Assembly (NCBI GenBank): GCA_016702555.1 | Contig: JADJDV010000008.1 | Location: 24,815 to 88,814 of the forward strand | Source: Burkholderiales bacterium | Lineage (GTDB): Bacteria > Pseudomonadota > Gammaproteobacteria > Burkholderiales > Burkholderiaceae_C | DNA length: 64,000 nucleotides | Reading direction: 5' to 3' | In this document: one piece after another, positions 51,564-60,305 of the stretch | How positions within the stretch are numbered: position 1 is the stretch's first letter | Layout of the letters: the number at the start of each line of letters is the position of its first letter | The notes under the pieces: model-generated | What the model was told of the DNA's origin: nothing | The model's input: only the letters and a program-made list of their open reading frames with translations | Databases searched by the model: none | Program-made: the position numbers and the translations under genes

Positions 51564-52481
51564 TCAATATTTGAGTTCTCTCTCAGCCTTGCGCAAATCT
51601 TGATCCTCGATCTGGATCGTGGTGTGGGTGATATCGAAGGTTGTTTCCATTGCTGACTTGGCGGCAACCAGTGTCTTAGGGGCATCGGCCATATTGGTCA
51701 CAACCAAGTGGCAACTCATCGCATCAACACCTGATGTGATTGTCCAGACGTGGAGGTCATGCACGGCCGTGATGCCGGGAATTTCCTTGAGCTTGTCTTC
51801 CAACAAGGAGATGTCAATTTCAGGGGGCGTGCCTTCCATCAGGATATGAATCGCCTGCTTCAACAAGATCCATGTCCGTGGAACGATGAAAAGGCCAATG
51901 CCGGCGCCGACGATGGGATCAGCCAGCTTCCAGCCCGTGAACATGACGATCGCCGCCGCGACGAGAACACCGAGCGAACCTAGCATGTCGGCGAGCACCT
52001 CGAAGTAGGCGCCCTTCACGTTGAGGCTCTCTGACGACCCGGCAGAGAGGAGTTTCATGCTCACTAGGTTGACGGCGAGACCGACGACGGCGACGATCAG
52101 CATCGGGCCACTCAGAATCTCAGGAGGGTTCAGGAATCGCTGGTAAGCCTCGTAGAGGATGTAGAGGGTCAGCACAAGAAGGACGACGGCGTTCGCCAGT
52201 GCTGCCAACACTTCAGATCGGACATAGCCGTAGGTCTTCTGAGGAGTTGCAGGGCGCTCGGAAAAACGGATCGCAAGCAGCGCCAGGGCCAAGCCACCGG
52301 CATCGGTCAGCATATGCGCTGCATCGGCGAGTAGAGCGAGACTACCGGTCCACAGGCCACCGACGACTTCCACGGCCATGAATATGGTCGTGAGCGCCAA
52401 AGCTCCCATCAACCGCGTCTTGTGCCGTCCTGCGGCCGTGCCGGAAGGCGTCGTCGCTCCGTGTGAATGTCCTGCACCCAT
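51564..52481 (-). CDS. czcD: CDF-family cation exporter (CzcD-like)
   Basis: 305 residues. A short His-containing start (AGHSHG), six helices, the TM2 motif HMLTD and C-terminal domain (HDLHVWTITSGVDAMSCHLV). In TM5 the usual HxxxD metal site reads EVLAD, so Glu replaces His. It exports Zn/Cd/Co across the inner membrane in exchange for protons. Convergent with eptA; the ~280 bases between (51281-51563) hold no gene. Confidence 0.88.
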   Translation of the reverse strand: MGAGHSHGATTPSGTAAGRHKTRLMGALALTTIFMAVEVVGGLWTGSLALLADAAHMLTDAGGLALALLAIRFSERPATPQKTYGYVRSEVLAALANAVVLLVLTLYILYEAYQRFLNPPEILSGPMLIVAVVGLAVNLVSMKLLSAGSSESLNVKGAYFEVLADMLGSLGVLVAAAIVMFTGWKLADPIVGAGIGLFIVPRTWILLKQAIHILMEGTPPEIDISLLEDKLKEIPGITAVHDLHVWTITSGVDAMSCHLVVTNMADAPKTLVAAKSAMETTFDITHTTIQIEDQDLRKAERELKY

Positions 52482-52691
52482 GTATACGTCCCGTTTTCGC
52501 TAAATGCTTAAGAAAAATGATACTGATATTAAGCAACAGCATAAGCATGCCGAGGATGCCACTTTCATAGCGATCCAGAATTTCGAGGCGCAGGCGCTCC
52601 ATGCCCGCTGACATCGTCAGCCGCAAGAACAGTTGCACTTCCCCTTTATGGAGTTGGGTAAGGTGATTGAGGGCAACGCCGTCCGCTGGCT

Positions 52692-53990
52692 TTAGGCGCG
52701 CGCGACGGGAACCTGTCGCCAGTCGGTGGTGTACTGGGGTGTTCGTCGGGCCTGGCGCATTGCCCAGTCACGCCGCGCGGCCGCGGTGCCGACGCTGCCC
52801 TGCTTCACCGTGGCTTTTCCCCATCGGGCATTGAGCTTGTCCACCACGCTCATCAGCTGGCCGCGGTTGCGGCCAGATTCATCTTCAAGATCGAGTTCGC
52901 CTTGCAGGATGCTGCTGTCGCAGAGGTCCAGCAGCATCACGCCGGCTTTCGCCAAGTTGTAGCCGGGCTCGAAAATCAGTTCTAGACCCATCGTGGCCGC
53001 CTGGATGATCTTCGCCGTGTCGGCCGTGGGCCGGCGCAACGGCACCACGAGCGACTTGGCCCAGCGCGGGCCTGGCCGGAACGGCGAGGTGTGCGCGAAG
53101 ACCAGCACGCGCCCGGCCAGGCTCCCCTGTCGCCGCAGCTTCTCGGCCGCGCGTGTCGCGAAGTCGCTCACGGCCTGCAGCAACTGCGGCAACTCGCGCA
53201 CCGGCCGGCCGAAGGATCTCGTCACGGCGATCTCGCGCTTGGGCGTGGGAGCCTCTTCCAGATCGATGCAGGGCATGCCTTGCAACTCGCGAACGGTGCG
53301 TTCGAGCACCACCGACCAGCGGCGGCGCACCGAAGCCGGGTCGAGCCGCGCCAAATCCTGCGCGGTGGCCACGCCGGCGTCGCGCAGTTGTGCGCCGATA
53401 CGCGGCCCAACTCCCCACACGTCGCCCACGTCAGTGATGGCGAGCAGCAGGTCCACGTCGGCCTGCGGCAGCGCACCCAGGTGGCATACCTGCGCGTGCT
53501 GCGCAGGGTAGCTGCCGGCTTTCCTTTCTGCGCACTTGGCGATGTGGTTGGCCAACTTGGCCAAGGTTTTCGTGGGCGCTATGCCGATGCACGTCGGAAT
53601 ACCGATCCAACGGTGGATGCGAGCGCGGATGGCATGCGCGCGCTCGGCCAGGTTGCCACGCACGCCGTGAAGATCCACGAAGCACTCATCGATGCTGTAG
53701 ATCTCCTGGCCGGGCCCGAGGCCTGCGGCCAAGCTCATCATCCTGTCCGACATATCGCCGTACAGGGTGAAATTGGCGCTCAGGCTGACCAGGCCGGCGC
53801 GGTCTTCGAGATGGCGGAATTCATGGTGCGGCTGGGCCATCTTGATGCCCAGCGCCTTGGCTTCGTTGCTGCGGCTGATCGCGCAACCGTCATTGTTGCT
53901 GAGCACGACCACCGGCCGGCCCTGCAGGCTCGGCCGGAAAACGCGCTCGCAGCTCACGTAGAAATTGTTGCCATCGAGGAGTGCCAGCAT
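52692..53990 (-). CDS. umuC: UmuC/RulB-like Y-family DNA polymerase subunit
   Basis: 432 residues. The start LALLDGNNFYVSCERVFRP, then SNNDGCAISRS, and EIYSIDECFVDL near residue 100 are the Y-family catalytic motifs, with D6, D101 and E102 as the metal ligands. With UmuD' it forms an error-prone polymerase that copies past DNA lesions. Six bases after the umuD-like stop, in the same operon. The 210-base gap to czcD holds no convincing gene, only a short C-terminus-like fragment ending at 52695. Confidence 0.92.
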   Translation of the reverse strand: MLALLDGNNFYVSCERVFRPSLQGRPVVVLSNNDGCAISRSNEAKALGIKMAQPHHEFRHLEDRAGLVSLSANFTLYGDMSDRMMSLAAGLGPGQEIYSIDECFVDLHGVRGNLAERAHAIRARIHRWIGIPTCIGIAPTKTLAKLANHIAKCAERKAGSYPAQHAQVCHLGALPQADVDLLLAITDVGDVWGVGPRIGAQLRDAGVATAQDLARLDPASVRRRWSVVLERTVRELQGMPCIDLEEAPTPKREIAVTRSFGRPVRELPQLLQAVSDFATRAAEKLRRQGSLAGRVLVFAHTSPFRPGPRWAKSLVVPLRRPTADTAKIIQAATMGLELIFEPGYNLAKAGVMLLDLCDSSILQGELDLEDESGRNRGQLMSVVDKLNARWGKATVKQGSVGTAAARRDWAMRQARRTPQYTTDWRQVPVARA

Positions 53991-53996
53991 GGTGCA

Positions 53997-54437
53997 TCAC
54001 TGGAACCGCTTGATGCAGCTGGTGGCCACGCCCCAAACCTCGATCGTCTGCCCTTCCGTAGGCACGATTTCCGGGTACGTCGGGTTGCCTGCCTTGAGCT
54101 TGAGCCGGCCGGCGCGAAGGTACAGTTGCTTGACGGCGTATTCACCGTCCACCACGGCCACCACGATGTTGCCGTGGCAGGGTTTGAGGGCTCGGTTCAC
54201 CAGCAACAGATCGCCGTCGAAGATGCCCAGGTCCTGCATGGAGTCCCCGGCAACACGGAAAAGAAAGGTAGCCTGGGGATGGGTGACGAGGATTTCGTTG
54301 AGGTCGATCCGCTTGACCAAGTAATCGTCCGCCGGCGAGGGGAAGCCGGCATGCACGCTGGCATTGGCCAATGGCAGCACCAGGCCGCTGCTGGCCAGCG
54401 GCACTGGGACGTTAAAACATTGGATTGCACTGTGCAT
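53997..54437 (-). CDS. umuD: UmuD/RulA-like S24 peptidase
   Basis: 146 residues from ATG 54437. The self-cleavage site is AG in VHAGFPSPADDY (~30), the catalytic serine is in VAGDSMQD and the lysine in EYAVKQ. Cleavage gives UmuD', the partner of UmuC. The start codon lies inside a LexA box, and a TATACT -10 box ends seven bases before it, so the message may be leaderless; a later start (GTG in PVPLASSG) is possible. Confidence 0.88.
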   Translation of the reverse strand: MHSAIQCFNVPVPLASSGLVLPLANASVHAGFPSPADDYLVKRIDLNEILVTHPQATFLFRVAGDSMQDLGIFDGDLLLVNRALKPCHGNIVVAVVDGEYAVKQLYLRAGRLKLKAGNPTYPEIVPTEGQTIEVWGVATSCIKRFQ

Positions 54438-54445
54438 ACGTACAG
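54430..54445. promoter_or_regulatory. lexA box: LexA box shared by umuDC and the SRAP gene
   Basis: CTGTGCATACGTACAG fits CTGT-N8-ACAG exactly. It covers the umuD start codon and is 78 bp upstream of the divergent SRAP gene, so both sides are probably SOS-induced. Confidence 0.85.
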
Positions 54446-54523
54446 TATAAATCCGACGCTTCGGGCGCTATGCACCAGCCTCCCCTAGACTGCTGTCAAG
54501 ATTTTCAGGGAAAGGATCGCTCC

Positions 54524-55501
54524 ATGTGCTACTCGGCCGCCGTGCGCGCGGACTACGCCGCGTTCCGTCGCCTGTTCCCGAGGTCCCGCCTGGCGCTCAA
54601 GGCGTTCTTCGATCTGTACTGGCGGCGCAGGCAGCAGCCCAAGCCGCCCATGCGTACGCCCAGGGTGATGGATGCGCAGTTCACGCATCCCCACTCGCCC
54701 GAGGAGCGCGAGATCCATGCGCTGATTGCGGAATTCGACGCGAGCCAGGTGTCCGCGCTGGAGCAGGATCTGTTCGCGCAGCGCAAGCGCCTAGCCGACG
54801 CCGAGCGCGCCCTGCAGACCAAGGTGACGAAGAAGGCCCAGGAAGACCAGCGCATCGCCACCGCCAAGATCGACCAGGCGCTCGCGCGCCTGACGAGGCT
54901 GAAGCGACCCGAACTGAGCGAAAGCGATACGCGGATTTTCCCCGGCTGGTGGGCGCCGGTGCTGGTGATCGAGGGCGGCGAGCCGGTGATCTGGCCCATG
55001 CGCTACGGGTGCCGGCCGGCCGGCAAGCCGACCCTCTACGACAGGAAGTACCCCGGGACATACAACGCGCGCCGGGACAACCTGCGCGGGTTCTGGAAGC
55101 AGCAGTTCGGGCAGACGCACGCACTCATGCTCGTGACCACGTTCTTCGAGAACGTGGCCCGGCACGCGGCCGAAGGCCGGGCGCTGCGCGCTGGCGAGGC
55201 GCCAGAAAACATCGTGCTCCGGTTCGAGCCCAGTCCACCGCAGGAGATGTACATCGCCTGCCTGTTTTCGCACTGGACGCCGCCGGCGGGCTCCGACGAG
55301 CCCGACCTGTGGTCGTTCGCGGCCGTGACGGATGATCCGCCGCCCGAAGTGGCCGCGGCCGGGCATGACCGCTGCATCGTGCAGCTGCGGCCCGAGAACG
55401 TTGAAGCCTGGCTGACGCCGCAGGGGCGCACGCTGGACGCCTTGGATGCGCTGCTCGATGACAAGGCGCGGCCGTACTACGAACACCGCTTGGCCGCGTG
55501 A
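54524..55501 (+). CDS. SRAP-family protein (YedK/HMCES-like), long form
   Basis: 325 residues behind AAAGGA. It begins MCYSAAVRADY; Cys2 is the residue that YedK and HMCES link covalently to abasic sites in single-stranded DNA. Further SRAP blocks are IFPGWWAPVLV, YNARRDNL and HDRCIVQLRPENV. An extra ~110-residue coiled-coil-like insertion (about 25-135, including QVSALEQDLFAQRKRLADAE) makes it longer than YedK (222). It diverges from umuDC over one LexA box, so it would help protect abasic sites during SOS repair or during transfer of single strands. Confidence 0.86.
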   Translation: MCYSAAVRADYAAFRRLFPRSRLALKAFFDLYWRRRQQPKPPMRTPRVMDAQFTHPHSPEEREIHALIAEFDASQVSALEQDLFAQRKRLADAERALQTKVTKKAQEDQRIATAKIDQALARLTRLKRPELSESDTRIFPGWWAPVLVIEGGEPVIWPMRYGCRPAGKPTLYDRKYPGTYNARRDNLRGFWKQQFGQTHALMLVTTFFENVARHAAEGRALRAGEAPENIVLRFEPSPPQEMYIACLFSHWTPPAGSDEPDLWSFAAVTDDPPPEVAAAGHDRCIVQLRPENVEAWLTPQGRTLDALDALLDDKARPYYEHRLAA

Positions 55502-55711
55502 TGTTTTCAGCGGCTGCGCGCAGGAGGCTTGCTCGCCTGCGGCGTGGCCGCTAGGCTGGTGAATGGCCCGGCAGGGCTGGCACCTCGGGAAAGGGCCTGC
55601 TCTTTTCCGCGTGTGTAGGGCGTGATCCTGGCGCCCCTGTCCCCTTGCAACTGCGCACTCGCAGCGACCCGCCTCGCGTGTCCGCCTATCGCATCAAGGT
55701 ACTGGGGATTT

Positions 55712-55821
55712 GGGGTCTCCTCGTTTTCAGTGCAATAAGTGACGGTACGCAAAGCTAGCACTGGCGCGGGGGTGGTCTGGGTAGACCGTTGATTTCATTG
55801 ACTTTCCTGTTCGCTTTGTAA
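55712..55821. repeat. IS1071 left terminal inverted repeat
   Basis: Outer 38 bp is the Tn3-family transposase end. The repeat goes on for about 110 bp, with only scattered mismatches to the right copy, for example in GGCGCGG-G-GGTGGT. Confidence 0.9.
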
Positions 55822-55856
55822 ACGGGTATGGTGGCCTCCCACTTTTGAGGTTCACG

Positions 55857-58772
55857 ATGCAGGGTTGGCACACAACGTTTTTGGGGATGCGTGGGCTCCC
55901 CCGCGATATCAGCGACTTCGAGATGAAGGCATTTTTCACCTTCGATGGTGCCGAGCGCGACGCAATCAATGCACGCCGAGGTGATTCCCACAAGCTTGGT
56001 CTGGCGCTCCATATTGGTTTCCTGCGCATGAGTGGGCGTTTGCTCGGTGCCTTTCGGGTAATTCCAGTAGCCTTGTGGCGCCACCTTGGCAACGAGCTTG
56101 GCATTGCAGCACCAGAAGTCGCCTCGCTGAGAGCCATGTATGAACGCGGGCGCACGCTATTCGATCACCAACAAGTAGCCTGCACGGTCCTTGGATTCCA
56201 GTGGATGAGCGAGCACCAGCGCCGCTCACTGGTACGTGAACTGCGCGACGAAGTGGCGCGCTGCGCCGACCGCGATCAGCTACTCGTGCGGGCGCGTCAA
56301 TGGCTGTACAAGAACAAGCTGGTGATCGTGCACGAGCGGGCAATTCGGACACTGATTGCGGCGGCACTTGCCCAGCTTGAAGTTGAAACAGGCACCGCCA
56401 TCGCCGCCAGCGTTGATCCAGCAACACTTGATCGCTGGCGAGCCTCAGTTTCAGAGCTGCGCCCAGATGGACAAACCCAGCAGAGTTGGCTATGGGCTGC
56501 ACCGGCGAAACACTCAACCCGCCAAATCAGCGAGGTACTGGAGCGCATCGACCTGCTTTACACGCTGGACGTTCATAAGCACCTGGCAGACATCCCCGAT
56601 CTCATCTTGCGCCGCTACGCGCGCCGACTTGTCTCCAGGCCGCCCTCAGCCGGAGCCAAGATCAAAGAGCCAGCGCGCACCGTGGAGGTCGCATGCTTTC
56701 TTCGGTATTGCCTGTTCACCACCACAGACCAGTTGATCCTTATGGTGCAGCGCCGGATCGCCGATCTGTGGCGTCAGGCTGCCGCCGATGTCCCCGCTAC
56801 CGTCAATTGGGCCGCAATGTACAAAACGCTGCTCGGCGAACTTGTTGCCTTGAGCGCGCAAGGTGCGGTGCCAGATGCTGAGTTGCGTGCCCGTCTTGAA
56901 GCCTTGATCACCGAAACCCAGAAACGCAAACCACCGAGCAGGGCCTCCCTGGTCCGCGAGGGATTGATTGATGGAATTCGCCCCGTGCGGTCGTTGCTCG
57001 TCGCCATTGCAAAGCTGCCCTGGCAGGCCACCGGCGAGCATCCTGCCATCGAGTACCTTGCCAAGCTGCAAGCTTTATATCTCAAAGGATCCAGAAAGCT
57101 GCCAGTTGAAGTGGTGGCACCAAGTCTGGGAATGATCTGGCAGGTTTCGATCTCCAGCCCAGACCGGGAACGGGCGTTTCAGGCGTTGGAGGTGGCCACC
57201 CTGTTTGCCCTGCGCCGCGCGGTGCGCAATGGCTCGGTCTGGATTGAGCACAGCCTGAGCTTTCGGGGTCGTGCGCGCTTGTTCTTCACGGACGAGCGTT
57301 GGCAGGCAGAGTCCAAGAAACACTATGCCCGTCTATCGTTACCCAGCAAGGCTGCCACTTTCTTGAAGCCTTTGCTGGCCAGAGTAACTGCCGGTGTCGA
57401 TGCGGTGGCCGCTGCAGCCCGCAGTGGCGTACTGCGCGTGGATGATGAACTCCATTTGTCGCCATTGCCCGCAGAGGACGAAGACCCAGAAGTGACCAAG
57501 CTGCGCGCGGCTTTGGATCACCGCATCGGTGAGGTTCAATTGCCGGAAGTGATTCTGGCCGTTGACGCCCAGGTGCGCTTTAGCTGGATCATGCTCGGAC
57601 GTGAGCCGCGCTCTACCGACGAGCTGCTGATGGTCTATGCCGGCATCATGGCCCACGGCACCAGTCTGACTGCGGTCGAATGCGCGCGCATGATTCCGCA
57701 ATTGTCTGCCACCAGCATTCGCCAGGCCATGCGCTGGGCGCGGGACGAACGGCGTCTGAGCCAGGCCTGCCAGGCTGTGCTGGAATTCATGCAGCGACAC
57801 CCGATTGCCGCCACCTGGGGGCGGTCCGATTTGGCATCTTCTGACATGATGACCATGGAGACCACCAAACGGGTGTGGCAAGCCCGGCTTGATCCTCGGC
57901 GCAACACACCTTCCATTGGAATCTACTCCCATGTAAAAGACCGGTGGGGCATCTTCCATGCGCAGCCCTTTGTGCTCAATGAGCGCCAGGCGGGCGTGGC
58001 CATTGAAGGTGTCATCCGCCAAGAAAAGCTGGAGACCAGCCAGCTTGCTGTGGATACCCATGGCTACACCGACTTTGCCATGTCACATGCCCGTTTGCTT
58101 GGTTTTGATCTTTGCCCGCGGTTGAAGGAACTCAAACAGCGCCACCTCTTTGTGCCACGCGGCACCAAAGTGCCCGCAGAAATCGCTGCGGTGTGCGAAG
58201 CCAATGTCGACGTCGCTTTGATCGAAAAGCATTGGGATAGTCTGGTGCACCTGGCAGCCTCGGTCATGAGCGGACATGCCAGTGCGGTGGCAGCTCTTGC
58301 GCGGTTCGGTTCTGCCGCCCAGGGCGATCCAATCTATGAGGCTGGCGTGCAATTGGGGCGGTTGCTGCGTACGGCGTTTTTGGCTGACTACTTTGTCAAG
58401 GACGCTTTCAGGAACGAGTTGCGCCGGGTGCTCAATCGGGGCGAGGCTGTTAACGCCCTCAAGCGCGCCATTTATACCGGCCGGATCAGCCCGGCGCAGG
58501 CCAAACGTGTCGATGAAATGCAGGCTGTGGCCGATGCGTTGAGCCTGATGGCCAACATCGTGATGGCGTGGAATACCTCACAGATGCAGGCGGTCCTGGA
58601 TCGCTGGTCGAACCGCCGCCAGGTCATTCCACCGGAACTGATCGGGAAGATTGCGCCCACCAGGCTGGAGAGCATCAACTTGCGGGGTGTGTTTCGCTTC
58701 CCGGTTGACCGCTATGCTGACCAAATCCTGCCTTCGCGGCCAAATGCATCGATAACTGGCACCAATGGATGA
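55857..58772 (+). CDS. tnpA: Tn3-family transposase of IS1071
   Basis: 971 residues from ATG 55857, the known IS1071 TnpA length; an in-frame TTG four codons earlier is not needed. The N-terminal DUF4158-like part begins MQGWHTTFLGMRGLPRDISD. The DDE residues are in the C-terminal half, with VAVDTHGYTDF-type text (QLAVDTHGYTDFAMSHA) and a late E in the helix after VNALKRAIYTG. The frame is intact. Confidence 0.94.
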   Translation: MQGWHTTFLGMRGLPRDISDFEMKAFFTFDGAERDAINARRGDSHKLGLALHIGFLRMSGRLLGAFRVIPVALWRHLGNELGIAAPEVASLRAMYERGRTLFDHQQVACTVLGFQWMSEHQRRSLVRELRDEVARCADRDQLLVRARQWLYKNKLVIVHERAIRTLIAAALAQLEVETGTAIAASVDPATLDRWRASVSELRPDGQTQQSWLWAAPAKHSTRQISEVLERIDLLYTLDVHKHLADIPDLILRRYARRLVSRPPSAGAKIKEPARTVEVACFLRYCLFTTTDQLILMVQRRIADLWRQAAADVPATVNWAAMYKTLLGELVALSAQGAVPDAELRARLEALITETQKRKPPSRASLVREGLIDGIRPVRSLLVAIAKLPWQATGEHPAIEYLAKLQALYLKGSRKLPVEVVAPSLGMIWQVSISSPDRERAFQALEVATLFALRRAVRNGSVWIEHSLSFRGRARLFFTDERWQAESKKHYARLSLPSKAATFLKPLLARVTAGVDAVAAAARSGVLRVDDELHLSPLPAEDEDPEVTKLRAALDHRIGEVQLPEVILAVDAQVRFSWIMLGREPRSTDELLMVYAGIMAHGTSLTAVECARMIPQLSATSIRQAMRWARDERRLSQACQAVLEFMQRHPIAATWGRSDLASSDMMTMETTKRVWQARLDPRRNTPSIGIYSHVKDRWGIFHAQPFVLNERQAGVAIEGVIRQEKLETSQLAVDTHGYTDFAMSHARLLGFDLCPRLKELKQRHLFVPRGTKVPAEIAAVCEANVDVALIEKHWDSLVHLAASVMSGHASAVAALARFGSAAQGDPIYEAGVQLGRLLRTAFLADYFVKDAFRNELRRVLNRGEAVNALKRAIYTGRISPAQAKRVDEMQAVADALSLMANIVMAWNTSQMQAVLDRWSNRRQVIPPELIGKIAPTRLESINLRGVFRFPVDRYADQILPSRPNASITGTNG

Positions 58773-58805
58773 AACCGACCACGGTTTGACGCCACGAATC
58801 GCAGA

Positions 58806-58915
58806 TTTGAAAGTGAACAGGAAAGTCAATGAAATCAACGATCTACCAACACCACCTCCGCGCCAGTGCTAGCTTTTCGTACCGTCACTTATTGCACTGA
58901 AAACGAGGAGACCCC
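58806..58915. repeat. IS1071 right terminal inverted repeat
   Basis: Reverse complement of the left end with a few mismatches. It ends ...CGAGGAGACCCC at 58915, directly followed by AAGGC and a short GAGGGGGC-AAA-GCCCCCTC hairpin (58940-58958). From there to 59132 no gene was recognised. Confidence 0.9.
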
Positions 58916-59132
58916 AAGGCAGTAAGTTCGAGAGCTTGCGAGGGGGCAAAGCCCCCTCACACTCCCCAACCAGGTCGCCGCGGTTCGACCGGCCGCGCGA
59001 TCCTCAAGCATCGCAGCAGCTCCACCGCCGCAGGTTTTACGCCAAGGAAGGGGGTCGGCCAGCTCGGCCGGTGGCGCGGAAAGCGCCCTCAGTGTCAATG
59101 AAACGTGAGACGCGGGGCCAGGCCCGCGCCGA

Positions 59133-59413
59133 TCACAAGCCGAGTTCGAGGGAGAGCCGAGGCGCACCAGGCGCAGCGTGTCGGCGTCGGGCTTCTGGTA
59201 GATCAGCACCAGGTCGGGCTTGACGTGGCAATCCCGGTGATCCTTCCAGTCCCCGGTCAGCGCGTGGTCGCGGTGCCGAGGTTCCAGCGGCTGGTCGTCG
59301 GCGAGCGCGACCAGGACGGGCACCAGGTCGGCGTCGAGCGTGGCCCGGTGCTGCCCTTTCGCCTCGCGCTTGTAGTCGCGCTTGAACTGGCCGGTGCGCT
59401 CAATCTGCCGCAT
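59133..59413 (-). pseudogene. yafQ: YafQ/RelE-type toxin, frameshifted near its 3' end
   Basis: The protein starts MRQIERTGQFKRDYKREAKG and runs as a normal YafQ-family toxin through HVKPDLVLIYQKPD and TLRLVRLGS. The expected end (H-S-E-L-G-L, stop at 59133-59135) is out of frame because one G is missing in TCGAAC at about 59153. YafQ toxins cut mRNA in the ribosome. Only the last few residues are affected; the frame then runs into the IS end. Its start overlaps the antitoxin stop by 14 bases. Confidence 0.7.
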
Positions 59414-59661
59414 GCAGATCGGCCATCAGATCGTTGACGGTGGCGAAGCGCGGCAGCTTGCCCTTGCGGGCTTCCTTCATCGCCTCGATGGTGGTGGCGT
59501 TCGGAATCAGCGGCTCGAAGGGCAGCGCCTTGTCCTGGGCCACCTTCGTGAGCAGCAGCCGCACCGCGTCGGACACGGTAGGCCATCGCGGCCAGGACGG
59601 CCGCCGCTTCTTCCTTGATCGCGCCGTCGATGCGCGTTTGTACGAGCTGGTTTGCAGCCAT
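59400..59661 (-). pseudogene. dinJ: DinJ/RelB-type antitoxin, frameshifted
   Basis: Starts MAANQLVQTRIDGAIKEEAA at 59661; the expected continuation TVSDAVRLLLTKVAQDKALP ... ATTIEAMKEARKGKLPRFATV is in another frame after about base 59578. The total is 262 bases, one more than a multiple of three. With yafQ it would be a stability module. If the frameshift is real the antitoxin would be lost while the toxin is nearly whole, which cells rarely tolerate; this favours a sequence error. Confidence 0.7.
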
Positions 59662-59723
59662 GATTGGTTCTCCGGTTGGGTTCGTGAATTACATTGTAAT
59701 GCACGCCAAGGGAAAGGGCAAGG

Positions 59724-59782
59724 TTTAGCGGCTAAAACGTTTAGCTAAAGTGCTTGACGATTAGGACATTTTGCCCTAATAT
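59724..59782 (+). promoter_or_regulatory. klcA promoter with KorB, KorA and KorC operators
   Basis: KorB operator TTTAGCGGCTAAA (59724-59736), KorA operator GTTTAGCTAAAG (59739-59750), -35 TTGACG (59754-59759), KorC operator TAGGACATTTTGCCCTA (59762-59778) and -10 TAATAT (59777-59782), spacer 17. This is the triple control known from IncP-1 klcA. Confidence 0.9.
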
Positions 59783-59833
59783 AGCACTTGAAGGCCGGGC
59801 ATTTCGCCCAGGTCAACTACCGGAGAAAGTCCG

Positions 59834-60262
59834 ATGAACACCCAAGAGCAACCCGTTACCGCTTCCCTGGTCGCCGAGGCCCAGCGCCTCGACTTCCTGC
59901 CCGCCTACTTCGGCCCGCGTCTGATGATGCGCGGCGAGGCCCTGGTGTATGCCTGGCTTCGCCGGCTCTGCGAACGCTACAGCGGCGCGTATTGGCACTA
60001 CTACACCTTGTCGGACGGCGGTTTTTACATGGCCCCCGACCTGGCCGACCGCCTGGAGATCGAGGTGGACGGCAACGGCTTCCGAGGCGAGTTGTCGGCC
60101 GACGCCGCCGGCATTGTCGCAACCCTGTTCGCGCTGGGTCAGCTCGCGGCCGAGGCCGCCGACACGGACGCCGGCGATGCCCTGATCGACCGCTATCACT
60201 TCCTGCGCGGCTTCGCAGCCAGCCACGCCGAGGCGGCCGCGATCTACCGGGCTATTGACTGA
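59834..60262 (+). CDS. klcA: KlcA, ArdB-family antirestriction protein
   Basis: 142 residues, intact. TASLVAEAQRLDFLPAYFGP and YTLSDGGFYMAPD are typical for KlcA/ArdB. It blocks type I restriction without binding DNA directly, which helps the plasmid on arrival in a new host. Controlled by KorA, KorB and KorC. Confidence 0.93.
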   Translation: MNTQEQPVTASLVAEAQRLDFLPAYFGPRLMMRGEALVYAWLRRLCERYSGAYWHYYTLSDGGFYMAPDLADRLEIEVDGNGFRGELSADAAGIVATLFALGQLAAEAADTDAGDALIDRYHFLRGFAASHAEAAAIYRAID

Positions 60263-60305
60263 TGAGGGGCGGCCCGGCTTCGGCCGGGGCTTCCAGGAGG
60301 CGACC

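Larger units (their letters stand above)
55712..58915. mobile_element. IS1071: IS1071 (Tn3 family), complete
   Basis: 3204 bp with ~110-bp imperfect terminal inverted repeats (55712-55821 and 58806-58915) starting GGGGTCTCCTCGTTTTCAGT and a 971-residue transposase, as known for IS1071. It carries no resolvase. The flanking five bases, GATTT on the left and AAGGC on the right, do not match, so no target duplication is visible. On its left is the first plasmid backbone, on its right IncP-1-type sequence. Confidence 0.93.

Noticed and set aside
52342..52638. Minus-strand frame starting MQLFLRLTMSAGMERLRLEI upstream of czcD
   Set aside because: Its second half is out-of-frame czcD; the first ~45 residues could be a remnant but match nothing I know.
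52606..52695. Plus-strand fragment ending FMELGKVIEGNAVRWL
   Set aside because: A possible gene remnant at the island border, but too short to assign.
53091..54488. Plus-strand open frame of 465 codons
   Set aside because: Antisense to umuC and umuD, whose catalytic residues are intact.
55707..58920. Target-site duplication of IS1071
   Set aside because: Left GATTT and right AAGGC differ, so none is present.
58940..58958. Terminator next to the IS1071 right end
   Set aside because: A good GAGGGGGC/GCCCCCTC stem but no T-run on either strand and no clear gene ending there.
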